DNA from: RBG-16-66-20 sp964564865
GTDB lineage: Bacteria > Pseudomonadota > Gammaproteobacteria > Burkholderiales > SG8-39
DNA: 64,000 nucleotides
Direction: 5' to 3'
NCBI GenBank assembly: GCA_964564865.1
Contig: CAZMDA010000001.1
Location: 62,001-126,000, forward strand
Below are positions 27,210 through 35,195 of the stretch, in pieces. A program made the translations under genes and the position numbers. Positions within the stretch are counted from its first letter, which is position 1. The number at the start of each line of letters is the position of its first letter. The notes under the pieces are model-generated. The model worked only from the letters and a program-made list of their open reading frames with translations, was not told where the DNA came from and ran no database searches.

Positions 27210-28646
27210 ATTTCCACGTCCTTTGAAGGTCTCGGCCTGCGTGCCGAGCTGGTCCGCGCCGTCGCGGAGCAGGGTTACACGCAACCCACCCCGATCCAGC
27301 AGCAGGCCATCCCGCTCGTGCTCACGGGCCGCGACCTGCTGGGCGCCGCGCAGACCGGCACCGGCAAGACCGCGGGCTTCGCGCTGCCGATCCTCCAGCT
27401 GCTCGCGGCGACGCCTTCCAGGGCGCCGGTGCGCGTGCTGATCCTGACCCCGACCCGCGAGCTCGCGGCGCAGGTGCAGGACGACATCCGTACCTACGCG
27501 AAGTACCTGCCGGTGAAGTCCACGGTCGTGTTCGGCGGCGTCGGCATGCAGCCGCAGGTGGATGCGCTGCGGCGCGGCGTCGACATCCTCGTCGCCACGC
27601 CCGGCCGGCTGCTCGACCACGCCGGCCAGCGCACGGTGAACCTCTCGGGGGTCGAGATCCTCGTCCTGGACGAGGCCGACCGGATGCTGGACATGGGCTT
27701 CATCCACGACATCCGCCGCGTCCTGGGCCTGCTGCCGGCGAAGCGCCAGAACCTGCTCTTCTCGGCCACGTTCTCCGACGACATCCGCAAGCTCGCGGGC
27801 ACCATCCTGCGCGACCCGGCGACGGTGGAAGTCGCGCGCCGCAACACGCCCGCCGAACTGGTGTCGCAGGTGGCCTACCCGGTGGAGCGCGACCGCAAGC
27901 GCGACCTGCTGGTGCACCTGGTGAAATCCGGCGACTGGCGCCAGGTGCTCGTGTTCACGCGCACCAAGCACGGCGCGAACCGGCTGGCGGAACAGTTGAA
28001 CCGCGACGGCGTCGAGGCCGACGCCATCCACGGCAACAAGCGCCAGAACGCCCGCACCCGGGCGCTGAAGATGTTCAAGGACGGCGAGCTGCGCGTGCTG
28101 GTCGCCACCGACATCGCGGCGCGCGGCCTGGACATCGAGGCCCTGCCGCACGTGGTGAACTACGACCTGCCGCACGTGGCGGAGGATTACGTGCACCGCA
28201 TCGGCCGCACCGGCCGCGCCGGCGCCTCGGGCGAGGCCGTCGCCTTCGTGAGCCGCGAGGAACGCCCGCTGCTCACCGCGATCGAGCGCCTGATGGCGCG
28301 CCAGATCGAGATGCGCAGCATCGAGGGCTTCCCCATGGGCGCGCCGTCGCGCGAACCGGAGCGGCCCGAGCGCCGGCCGCAGCACCGGCCGCAGCAGCGT
28401 CCGCAACAGCGTCCCCAGCAGCGTCCGCAGCAACGCCAGCAGCCGCGCCATCACGGCCGGCCGCAGCAGCCGCAGCAGGTCCGCTCGCAGCCGCGCCTGC
28501 CGCGCGACGAGGACGCGCAGCCCCGGGCGCAGGCGACGGAGCCGGTGCCGGGTTATCGCCCGTTGACCGCGCACGCGCCGCAGGCGCCGGCCCGCACCTC
28601 GGATGGGTTCCCCGCCTTCCGCGGAGACAAGGCGCGGCGCCGCTAA
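27210..28646 (+). CDS. rhlE: DEAD-box RNA helicase RhlE, apparent AUU start
   Basis: ATP-dependent RNA helicase of 478 residues acting in ribosome assembly and mRNA turnover. Motifs in order: YTQPTPIQQQAI (Q motif), AQTGTGKT (I), TPTRELA (Ia), VLDEADRMLDMGF (II), SAT (III), RGLDIE (V) and HRIGRTGR (VI), then a Gln/Arg/Pro-rich tail. No ATG, GTG or TTG occurs in frame between the stop at 27162 and a GTG at 27318, which would remove the Q motif. The ATT at 27210 is six bases after AGGAG and gives the N-terminus expected for RhlE (STSFEGLGL). An AUU start is therefore inferred. Confidence 0.9.
   Translation: MSTSFEGLGLRAELVRAVAEQGYTQPTPIQQQAIPLVLTGRDLLGAAQTGTGKTAGFALPILQLLAATPSRAPVRVLILTPTRELAAQVQDDIRTYAKYLPVKSTVVFGGVGMQPQVDALRRGVDILVATPGRLLDHAGQRTVNLSGVEILVLDEADRMLDMGFIHDIRRVLGLLPAKRQNLLFSATFSDDIRKLAGTILRDPATVEVARRNTPAELVSQVAYPVERDRKRDLLVHLVKSGDWRQVLVFTRTKHGANRLAEQLNRDGVEADAIHGNKRQNARTRALKMFKDGELRVLVATDIAARGLDIEALPHVVNYDLPHVAEDYVHRIGRTGRAGASGEAVAFVSREERPLLTAIERLMARQIEMRSIEGFPMGAPSREPERPERRPQHRPQQRPQQRPQQRPQQRQQPRHHGRPQQPQQVRSQPRLPRDEDAQPRAQATEPVPGYRPLTAHAPQAPARTSDGFPAFRGDKARRR
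28376..28480 (+). repeat. Pro-Gln-Gln-Arg coding repeats in the RhlE tail
   Basis: Within the C-terminal tail of rhlE the units CCGCAGCAGCGT, CCGCAACAGCGT and CCCCAGCAGCGT recur almost in tandem and encode repeats of Arg-Pro-Gln-Gln. The basic, disordered tail of RhlE proteins is known to bind RNA or RNase E partners. Unit number probably varies between strains through replication slippage. Confidence 0.8.
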
Positions 28647-28718
28647 GCGCCAGGGCGCGCCGCCGCTGAGCGCGTAGGCGCGCCCCCGCCGAGCCCGCCC
28701 CGCGGGTCCGCCAGAGGT

Positions 28719-28756
28719 TAAAATCGGGGAAGGATTTTCCGCTTCCCCTTTTCTTT
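28719..28756 (+). terminator. Hairpin with T-run before fba, next to a TAAAAT box
   Basis: GGGGAAG at 28726-28732 pairs with CTTCCCC at 28742-28748 across a nine-base loop and is followed by TTTTCTTT, the form of an intrinsic terminator. It sits 14 bases before the fba start, after a TAAAAT -10-like box at 28719-28724. It may end the rhlE transcript, or act as an attenuator if transcription starts at the TAAAAT box. Confidence 0.65.
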
Positions 28757-28769
28757 CCCGAGGACCTGC

Positions 28770-29792
28770 ATGGACCAGCAGCTACTTTCCCGGACCGCGG
28801 CCGCGATGGTCGCGAAGGGCAGGGGCGTGCTTGCCGCCGACGAATCCGCCGGCACCTGCGAGACGCGCTTCAAGACCATCAACACCCCCTGCACGGAGGA
28901 GAACCGGCGCGCCTACCGCGGCCTGCTCTTCACCACGCCGCACATCGAGCGGTACATCTCCGGCGTGATCCTGTTCGACGAGACCACGCGCCAGAAGACC
29001 GACGACGGCGTGCCGTTCCCGGACTACCTGGCGAAGAAGGGCATCCTGCCGGGCATCAAGGTGGATACCGGCGCCAAGAACCTGGCGCTGTGCCCGGGCG
29101 AGAAGGTCACCGAGGGCCTGGACGGCCTGCGCGAGCGCCTGGCGGGCTACTTCAAGGCCGGCTGCCGCTTCGCCAAGTGGCGCGCGGTGATCACCATCGG
29201 CGCGGGCATCCCGTCGCACGCCTGCCTCTACGCCAACGCGCACGCGCTGGCGCGCTACGCGGCGCTGTGCCAGGAAGCCTCCATCGTGCCGATGATCGAG
29301 CCCGAGGTGCTGCTGGACGGGGACCACAGCATCGAGCGCTGCGAGGAGGTCACCGAGGCCACGCTGCGCGCCACCTATGCCGCGATGGCCGCCCACCACG
29401 TGTCCTTCGAGCACCTGATCCTGAAGACCAGCATGGTGGTCTCGGGCAAGGCGAACGCGCGCCAGGCGGGCGTGGAGGAAGTCGCCGAGCGCACCGTGCG
29501 CGTGCTGAAGCGCACCGTGCCGGCCGCGCAGCCGGGCATCGTGTTCCTCTCCGGCGGCCAGTCGGACGTGTCCGCGACGGCGCACCTCAACGCCATGGCT
29601 GGCCTGCCCGGCCTGCCCTGGCCGCTCACCTTCTCCTACTCGCGCGCGCTGCAGAACCCGGCGCTCGCGGCCTGGAAGGGCCAGGCCGCCAACGGCGCCG
29701 CGGCGCAGCGGGCGTTCCACCACCGCGCGCACATGAACGGGCTGGCCGCGGAAGGCAAGTGGAAGCCCGAGCTGGAGAAGCAGGTCGCTTGA
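28770..29792 (+). CDS. fba: Class I fructose-bisphosphate aldolase
   Basis: Schiff-base aldolase of 340 residues that splits fructose 1,6-bisphosphate. Family landmarks: GVLAADESAGTCETRF near the N-terminus, VLFD-like GVILFDETTRQ, FAKWRAVITIG, the MIEPEVLLDGDH segment and the catalytic lysine in HLILKTSMVV. GAGGACCTGC precedes the ATG. In related Burkholderiales this gene normally follows pyk; here the two are about 23 kb apart. Its stop overlaps the purC start (TTGA). Confidence 0.97.
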   Translation: MDQQLLSRTAAAMVAKGRGVLAADESAGTCETRFKTINTPCTEENRRAYRGLLFTTPHIERYISGVILFDETTRQKTDDGVPFPDYLAKKGILPGIKVDTGAKNLALCPGEKVTEGLDGLRERLAGYFKAGCRFAKWRAVITIGAGIPSHACLYANAHALARYAALCQEASIVPMIEPEVLLDGDHSIERCEEVTEATLRATYAAMAAHHVSFEHLILKTSMVVSGKANARQAGVEEVAERTVRVLKRTVPAAQPGIVFLSGGQSDVSATAHLNAMAGLPGLPWPLTFSYSRALQNPALAAWKGQAANGAAAQRAFHHRAHMNGLAAEGKWKPELEKQVA

Positions 29793-30682
29793 GCTCGCCG
29801 CTGTTCGAGTCCAGCCTCGCCAGCCTGCCGCGCATCGGGCGCGGCAAGGTGCGCGACCTGTACGCGCTGGGCGAGGACCGCATGCTCATCGTGGCGAGCG
29901 ACCGGCTCTCGGCGTTCGACGTGGTCCTGCCCGACCCGATCCCGGACAAGGGCCGCGTGCTGACGCAGATGTCCAATTTCTGGTTCGCGCGCCTCGCGCA
30001 CGTGGTGACGAACCACCTCACCGGGCTCGACCCGGAGTCGGTGGTCGAGGGCGAGGCCGAGCGCGCCCAGGTCCGCGGCCGCGCGGTGGTGGTGCGCCGG
30101 GTGAAGCCGCTGCCCATCGAGGCGGTGGTGCGCGGCTACCTGATCGGCTCGGGCTGGAAGGATTACCAGCGCGACGGCGCGGTGTGCGGCATCCGCCTGC
30201 CCGCGGGCCTGCCGCAGGCGGCGAAGCTGCCCGGGCCCCTCTTCACCCCGGCCACCAAGGCGGCCGAGGGGCATGACGAGAACATCGATTTCGCGCAGGT
30301 GGAAGCGGCGATCGGCGCGCCGCTCGCGGCGCGGGTGCGCGACACCGCGATCCGCCTGTACCGCGAGGCGGCCGACTATGCCGCCACGCGCGGCATCCTC
30401 ATCGCCGACACCAAGTTCGAGTTCGGCCTGGACGCCGCCGGCGAGCTGGTCCTGATCGACGAGATCCTCACCGCGGACTCCTCGCGCTTCTGGCCGGCGG
30501 AGGGCTACCGCACCGGCATCTCGCCGCCCTCGTTCGACAAGCAGTACGTGCGCGACTACCTGGAGACGCTCGACTGGAACAAGGCGCCGCCCGCGCCGCG
30601 CCTGCCGCCAGAGGTGATCGAGAAGACCGCGGCGAAGTACCGCGAGGCGCTGTGGCGGATCGCCGGGGTGAAGCTGGCATGA
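29789..30682 (+). CDS. purC: Phosphoribosylaminoimidazole-succinocarboxamide synthase
   Basis: Purine biosynthesis enzyme joining CAIR and aspartate with ATP. The 297 residues begin with the nucleotide-binding GRGKVRDLYALGEDRMLIVASDR and carry LPIEAVVRGYLIGSGWKDY, the catalytic SPATK-like TPATKAAEGHDENI and the VLIDEILTADSSRFW segment. The start is TTG at 29789, overlapping the fba stop; no ATG or GTG gives a better N-terminus. It is the first of three consecutive purine genes. Confidence 0.96.
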   Translation: MSSPLFESSLASLPRIGRGKVRDLYALGEDRMLIVASDRLSAFDVVLPDPIPDKGRVLTQMSNFWFARLAHVVTNHLTGLDPESVVEGEAERAQVRGRAVVVRRVKPLPIEAVVRGYLIGSGWKDYQRDGAVCGIRLPAGLPQAAKLPGPLFTPATKAAEGHDENIDFAQVEAAIGAPLAARVRDTAIRLYREAADYAATRGILIADTKFEFGLDAAGELVLIDEILTADSSRFWPAEGYRTGISPPSFDKQYVRDYLETLDWNKAPPAPRLPPEVIEKTAAKYREALWRIAGVKLA

Positions 30683-31194
30683 CGAAGGCGGCAAAGCGCG
30701 CGCCCCGGCCGCTGGTCGGGGTGGTGATGGGCTCGCAGTCCGACTGGGACGTGATGCGCGAGGCCTGCGCCGTGCTCTCCGAGTTCGGCGTTGCCTACGA
30801 GGCGAAGGTGGTGTCCGCGCACCGCACGCCGGACGCGATGTTCGGCTACGCGGCGAAGGCCCGCGGCCGCGGCCTGCGGGTGGTGATCGCCGGCGCCGGC
30901 GGCGCGGCGCACCTGCCCGGCATGATCGCCTCCAAGACCACGCTGCCGGTGCTGGGCGTGCCGGTGCCGAGCAAGCACCTCGCCGGACAGGATTCGCTGC
31001 TGTCCATCGTGCAGATGCCCAAGGGCATCCCGGTGGCGACCTTCGCCATCGGCCAGAGCGGCGCGGCGAACGCGGGCCTCTTTGCGGTGGCGCTGCTCGC
31101 CACCGGCGACCGGCGCCTGGAGGCGAAACTGGCGCGCTACCGGGGCAAGCTGAAGCGCCTGGTGGCGAAGATGCGCCTCGCCGATGTCCCCTAG
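30679..31194 (+). CDS. purE: N5-carboxyaminoimidazole ribonucleotide mutase
   Basis: A 171-residue mutase that converts N5-CAIR to CAIR. The class I signature is visible: VGVVMGSQSDWDVM at the phosphate site, VVSAHRTPDAMF, the AGAGGAAHLPGM loop and PVPSKHLAGQDSLLSIVQMPKG. It overlaps purC by four bases and purK by eleven, so the three products are made from one message. No irregularities were seen. Confidence 0.97.
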   Translation: MTKAAKRAPRPLVGVVMGSQSDWDVMREACAVLSEFGVAYEAKVVSAHRTPDAMFGYAAKARGRGLRVVIAGAGGAAHLPGMIASKTTLPVLGVPVPSKHLAGQDSLLSIVQMPKGIPVATFAIGQSGAANAGLFAVALLATGDRRLEAKLARYRGKLKRLVAKMRLADVP

Positions 31195-32347
31195 CCAAGG
31201 AGCGCCGGCCGCGGTGCCTCCTGCCGTCCTTCCGCCGTCCACGCTGGGCGTGCTGGGCGGCGGGCAGCTCGGCCGCTTCTTCGTCATCGCCGCGCGCGAG
31301 ATGGGCTACCGCGTCCATGTGCTGGATCCGGACCGGGGCAGCCCGGCCGGCGCGCTGGCCGACCGGCACCTCGCCGCGGCCTACGACGACGAGGCGGCGC
31401 TGGACGCGCTCGCCGCCGCCTGCGCCGCGGTCACCACCGAGTTCGAGAACGTGCCCGCCGAAAGCCTGGCGCGCCTCGCGCGCGCGACGCGCGTCGCCCC
31501 GTCCGCCGACTGCGTCGCGGTGTCGCAGGACCGCATCCGCGAGAAGGCCGCCTTCGCCGCGCACGGCCTGCCCGTGGGCCCGTATGCGCCGGTGACTGCG
31601 GAGGCGGACCTCGATCGGCTGGACCTCTACCCCGCGGTGCTCAAGCGCGCCCGCTTCGGCTATGACGGCAAGGGACAGGCGCGCGTCGCCTCGGCGGCCG
31701 AGGCGCGCGCGGCCTGGCAGGTGTTCGAGCGCGCGCCCTGCGTGCTGGAGCGCCGGCTGGACCTGGATTGCGAGGTCTCGGTGATCGTCGCGCGCGGCGC
31801 CGACGGCGCGAGCGCGGCATTCGCGGTGGCGGAGAACTCGCACCGCCACGGCATCCTCGACGTGTCCATCGCGCCGGCGCGCGTGGCGCCGGCGCTCGCC
31901 GCGGAAGCGCAGGCGATGGCCGCGCGCCTCGCCGCGGCGCTGGGCTACGTCGGCGTGCTCGGGGTGGAGTTCTTCGTGAGCGCAGGCAGGTTGCTGGTGA
32001 ATGAAATCGCGCCCCGGCCGCACAACAGCGGCCACTACACCATCGACGCCTGCGTCACCAGCCAGTACCAGCAGCAGGTGCGCGCGCTGTGCGGCCTGCC
32101 GCTGGGCGATCCGGGCCTGCTCGCCCCGGCGGTGATGGTGAACGTGCTGGGCGAGGCCTGGCGCGCGGGCGAGCCCGACTGGTCGGCGGTGCTCGCCGAG
32201 CCGCGCGCGAAGCTGCACCTGTACGGCAAGGCCGAGGCGCGCCCCGGGCGCAAGATGGCGCACTTCACGGTGATGGACGCGGACCGCGCGCGCGCGCTCG
32301 AGGCGGCGCTGGCGATCCGCGCCCGCCTGGGCATCGGCGATGGCTGA
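31184..32347 (+). CDS. purK: N5-carboxyaminoimidazole ribonucleotide synthase
   Basis: ATP-grasp enzyme of 387 residues that carboxylates AIR using bicarbonate. The N-terminal domain opens LGVLGGGQLGRFFVIAARE, the ATP-grasp core includes LKRARFGYDGKGQARV and VLERRLDLDCEVSVIVARG, and NEIAPRPHNSGHYTIDAC is the metal-binding signature. The ATG at 31184 lies inside the purE end. Residues 1-22 are a proline- and alanine-rich extension, so a later start is possible but no better codon is evident. Confidence 0.96.
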   Translation: MSPSQGAPAAVPPAVLPPSTLGVLGGGQLGRFFVIAAREMGYRVHVLDPDRGSPAGALADRHLAAAYDDEAALDALAAACAAVTTEFENVPAESLARLARATRVAPSADCVAVSQDRIREKAAFAAHGLPVGPYAPVTAEADLDRLDLYPAVLKRARFGYDGKGQARVASAAEARAAWQVFERAPCVLERRLDLDCEVSVIVARGADGASAAFAVAENSHRHGILDVSIAPARVAPALAAEAQAMAARLAAALGYVGVLGVEFFVSAGRLLVNEIAPRPHNSGHYTIDACVTSQYQQQVRALCGLPLGDPGLLAPAVMVNVLGEAWRAGEPDWSAVLAEPRAKLHLYGKAEARPGRKMAHFTVMDADRARALEAALAIRARLGIGDG

Positions 32348-33284
32348 CGAGGTGGCGCGCGCGGCGCGGCTGCTGCGCGAGGGCCGGCTGGTCGCGTTTC
32401 CCACCGAGACCGTCTATGGGCTGGGCGCGGATGCCTCGAGCGCAACTGCGGTCGCGCGCCTGTATGCCGCAAAGCGCCGTCCCGTCGAGCATCCGGTGAT
32501 CGTGCATTTCGCGGACGCCGAGGGCGCGTTCGCCTGGGCGCGCGAGGTGCCGGAGGCGGCGCGCAGGCTCGCGGCGAAGTTCTGGCCCGGGCCGCTCACG
32601 CTGATCCTCAAGCGCGCGAAGCAGGCGGGCGATTTCGTCACCGGCGGCCAGGACACGGTGGGCTTGCGCGTGCCCTCGCACCCGGTGGCGCAGGCGCTGC
32701 TGCGGGAATTCGGCGGCGCGATCGCCGCGCCGTCGGCCAATCGCTTCGGCGAGGTGAGCGCCACCAGCGCGGCGCATGTGCGCGAGGACCTCGCCGCGGA
32801 GGCGGACCTGGTCCTGGAAGGCGGGGAGAGCGACATCGGCATCGAGTCCACCATCGTCGACCTGTCGGGCGGCAAGGCGGTGCTGCTCCGGCCGGGACAC
32901 ATCGGCGTTGCCGAGCTCGAGGCCGCGCTCGGGGAGAAGCTCGCGGCGAAGGCGGCCGGCGCACCGCGGCATTCGGGGGGCCTGGAGCGCCACTACGCGC
33001 CGCGCACCCCGGCGCAGCTGGTGGCGCCGCACGAGCTGGATGCGGAGATCGGCAAGTGGCACGCGAAGGGGACCGAGGTCGCGGTGCTCGCGTTCTCGCG
33101 CCCCGACGAGCGCGTGGACTTCTGGCTGCGCATGCCGAAGGATCCGGTCGCCTATGCGCAGAAGCTCTATGCCGCGCTGCGCGAGCTGGACGGCGCCGGC
33201 TGCGCGCGCATCCTCATCGAGGCGCCGCCGCCAGACGAGCGCTGGGCGGCGGTCTCGGACCGCCTGCGGCGCGCCGCGGCGTAG
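32340..33284 (+). CDS. sua5: L-threonylcarbamoyladenylate synthase (Sua5 type)
   Basis: Makes threonylcarbamoyl-AMP for the t6A37 modification of ANN-decoding tRNAs. At 314 residues it is the long Sua5 form: a YrdC domain (FPTETVYGLGADAS, KRRPVEHPVIVH, WPGPLTLIL, GLRVPSHPVAQALL, PSANRFGEVSAT), a linker with SGGLERHYAPRTPAQLV, and the C-terminal Sua5 domain. It overlaps purK by eight bases. Its TAG stop forms the start of a TAGAAT box for the next gene. Confidence 0.96.
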   Translation: MADEVARAARLLREGRLVAFPTETVYGLGADASSATAVARLYAAKRRPVEHPVIVHFADAEGAFAWAREVPEAARRLAAKFWPGPLTLILKRAKQAGDFVTGGQDTVGLRVPSHPVAQALLREFGGAIAAPSANRFGEVSATSAAHVREDLAAEADLVLEGGESDIGIESTIVDLSGGKAVLLRPGHIGVAELEAALGEKLAAKAAGAPRHSGGLERHYAPRTPAQLVAPHELDAEIGKWHAKGTEVAVLAFSRPDERVDFWLRMPKDPVAYAQKLYAALRELDGAGCARILIEAPPPDERWAAVSDRLRRAAA

Positions 33285-33287
33285 AAT
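33282..33287 (+). promoter_or_regulatory. TAGAAT -10-like box built on the sua5 stop codon
   Basis: The stop codon TAG of sua5 plus AAT gives TAGAAT, close to the sigma-70 -10 consensus, 7 bases before the ATG of the lipoprotein gene, which would give an almost leaderless message. No good -35 was found. The same arrangement occurs at 58049 and 61088. Confidence 0.4.
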
Positions 33288-33294
33288 CCGCGCC

Positions 33295-33606
33295 ATGCGC
33301 AGGTTCCTGATTGCAGCGGTCGCCGTGCTCGCCGCCGGCTGCGCCAGCCACGGCCAGGTGAGCGGCGGCACGGGCAGCGTCAGCTTCCAGGTGAATTCCA
33401 GCCGCGCGGCGCTGATCGCGGTGGGCATCCTCGCCATCGTCTCCGAGCACGAGCGCGAGCAGGGCTCCGTCCATTCCAACCCGCTCACCGCGTTCGACCC
33501 GGCCGCCGGGCGCGCGGTGCCGCCGATGGACGCCGCGCGCAAGGTGCACGAGCAGGACTGCTCCAGGCCGTTCGAGGACTGGTCGGCCAACCTGCGCTGC
33601 CGGTAG
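33295..33606 (+). CDS. Small putative lipoprotein, unknown function
   Basis: A 103-residue protein with a lipoprotein signal: Met-Arg-Arg, a hydrophobic core and the lipobox LAAGC with the acylated cysteine at residue 16. The mature part has a short hydrophobic stretch (AALIAVGILAIVS), then a charged segment and two further cysteines in EQDCSRPFEDWSANLRC that could form a disulfide. I do not recognise the family. It lies ten bases after sua5 and converges on phoD. Confidence 0.75.
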   Translation: MRRFLIAAVAVLAAGCASHGQVSGGTGSVSFQVNSSRAALIAVGILAIVSEHEREQGSVHSNPLTAFDPAAGRAVPPMDAARKVHEQDCSRPFEDWSANLRCR

Positions 33607-33625
33607 CACGCCCGTGGCGGCGGCA

Positions 33626-33647
33626 AATGTAACCGATCGGTTACATT
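33626..33647. repeat. 22-bp perfect palindrome between convergent genes
   Basis: A perfect 22-base palindrome made of AATGTAACCGA and its reverse complement, in the 47-base gap between the lipoprotein gene and phoD. Its outer AATGT/ACATT arms and CGATCG core are the same as in the palindrome at 14946-14975, while the three bases between differ but remain paired. It may be a bidirectional terminator or a dimer-binding site; TetR-type operators often look like this. Confidence 0.85.
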
Positions 33648-33653
33648 GGTCGG

Positions 33654-35174
33654 CTAGGCGCGCCGCGGTCCCGGTGTTCCATCCTCCACCACGAAGCTCG
33701 CCAGCGTGCGGCACGCGGCATCGGGCCGGGTCACCGAGTCCATGGCGCGCAGGTCGGCGCGCGTTTCCCTGGCGCTGACCGCCATCCGCACGTAGCCGCG
33801 ATACCGGCTGTCCACCAGCTTCATGTGCGGGTTGTCCGGCAGGAACGCGTTCAGCCGCTCCTGCGCCCAGGCCTGCGAGGTGATGGAGGTGCAGACGAAC
33901 TCGCTGGCGATGGCCGGCGATGAGGGATCGTCGAAATCGCGCTTCAGCTCCGACACATTGAACGAGTGCACGTCCCCGCCCAGCACCACCGGGTTGGCGA
34001 CGCGGTGCTCGAGCAGCGCATCGAACAGCCGCGCGCGCGCCGCCGGGTAGCCGTCCCAGCCGTCGGTCCAGGCGCGCCGGCCTTCGCCGGGCAGCTGGTC
34101 GAACTGCGCCATCGGCGTCTGCTGCGCGAGCAGGTTCCAGCGCGCGCCGGATTGTGCCAGCGCGCCCGAGAGCCAGCGCTCCTGCGCGCGGCCCAGCATG
34201 CTGCGGTTCGGGTTCGCGAGCGCCTCGCACTCGGCGACGTTGACGGTGTTCGAGCCGCCGCGGCGGTTCGGCCGCGGGCAGGCCTGCCAGGAACGGTACT
34301 GGCGGTCGTCCAGGACGTAGAAGCGCGCGAGGCTGCCCCAGCCGAGCTGGGTGTGGATGCGCATGTCCGGGCCGTCCGGCTTCATGCGTTCCGGCAGCGG
34401 CATGTGCTCGTAGTAGGCGCGGTAGGCGGCGGCGCGGCGCGCGAGGAACCGCTCCTTCGGCATGCCGTCTTCGGGACGGTCGTCGGCGTAGTCGTTGTCC
34501 ACCTCGTGATCGTCCCAGGTCACGATCCACGGGCAGGCGGCGTGCGCCGCCTGCAGGTCCGGGTCGGACTTGTACAGCGCGTAGCGCGCGCGGTAGTCGG
34601 CCAGGGTGTAGGGCTCGCCGCCGGTGTGGGCACGCACGTGGTCGCGGCCCCAGGACGATTCGTAGATGTAGTCGCCGAGGAACGCCACCAGGTCCGGCGC
34701 ATCGGCGACGATGTGGCGGTAGGCGTTGAAGTAGCCCTGCTCGTAGTGCTGGCAGGAGGCGAAGGCGAACGTCAGGCGCCCGGGCGACGCAGTCGTTGCC
34801 GGCGCGGTGCGCGTGCGGCCGACGGGGCTGTGCGCGTCGCCGGCGCGGAAGCGGTACCAGTACCAGCGCTCCGGCTCCAGCCCTTTCGGCTCGACGTGGA
34901 CGGCATGCGCCCACTCGGGCGAGGCCTCGGCGGTGCCGGCGGCCACCACGTTGCGCATCGCCTCGTCGGTGGCCACCTCCCAGCGCACCGGGACGGCGAC
35001 CGGGTCGAGCCCGCCCGCCAGGCGCGTCCAGAGCACGAAGCCGCCCGGGTGCGGGTAGCCGCTTGCGACGCCGAGGGTGAAGGGGTTGTCGCGCAGGCGC
35101 GGCTGCGCGCGCAGCAGGGCGGGGGCGGCGCCGGCGGCGAGCAGTGAGCCGAGGAAGGCGCGGCGGGTGGCCAT
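33654..35174 (-). CDS. phoD: Alkaline phosphatase D, Tat-exported
   Basis: A 506-residue phosphodiesterase/phosphatase of the PhoD family, exported folded by the Tat pathway: MATRRAFLGSLLAAGAAP is a twin-arginine signal. The N-terminal beta-sandwich (NPFTLGVASGYP) is followed by the catalytic domain with FASCQHYEQGYFNAYRHI, FLGDYIYE and TWDDHEVDNDYADD carrying metal ligands, and VVLGGDVHSFNVSEL near the end. It ends seven bases from a palindrome and starts 21 bases from the LacI stop. Confidence 0.95.
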   Translation of the reverse strand: MATRRAFLGSLLAAGAAPALLRAQPRLRDNPFTLGVASGYPHPGGFVLWTRLAGGLDPVAVPVRWEVATDEAMRNVVAAGTAEASPEWAHAVHVEPKGLEPERWYWYRFRAGDAHSPVGRTRTAPATTASPGRLTFAFASCQHYEQGYFNAYRHIVADAPDLVAFLGDYIYESSWGRDHVRAHTGGEPYTLADYRARYALYKSDPDLQAAHAACPWIVTWDDHEVDNDYADDRPEDGMPKERFLARRAAAYRAYYEHMPLPERMKPDGPDMRIHTQLGWGSLARFYVLDDRQYRSWQACPRPNRRGGSNTVNVAECEALANPNRSMLGRAQERWLSGALAQSGARWNLLAQQTPMAQFDQLPGEGRRAWTDGWDGYPAARARLFDALLEHRVANPVVLGGDVHSFNVSELKRDFDDPSSPAIASEFVCTSITSQAWAQERLNAFLPDNPHMKLVDSRYRGYVRMAVSARETRADLRAMDSVTRPDAACRTLASFVVEDGTPGPRRA

Positions 35175-35195
35175 GCGCTAGGGTAACCGAGGCGC

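Noticed and set aside
28376..28480. CRISPR-like array
   Set aside because: The 12-base units have no spacers and encode a regular Arg-Pro-Gln-Gln tail inside rhlE.
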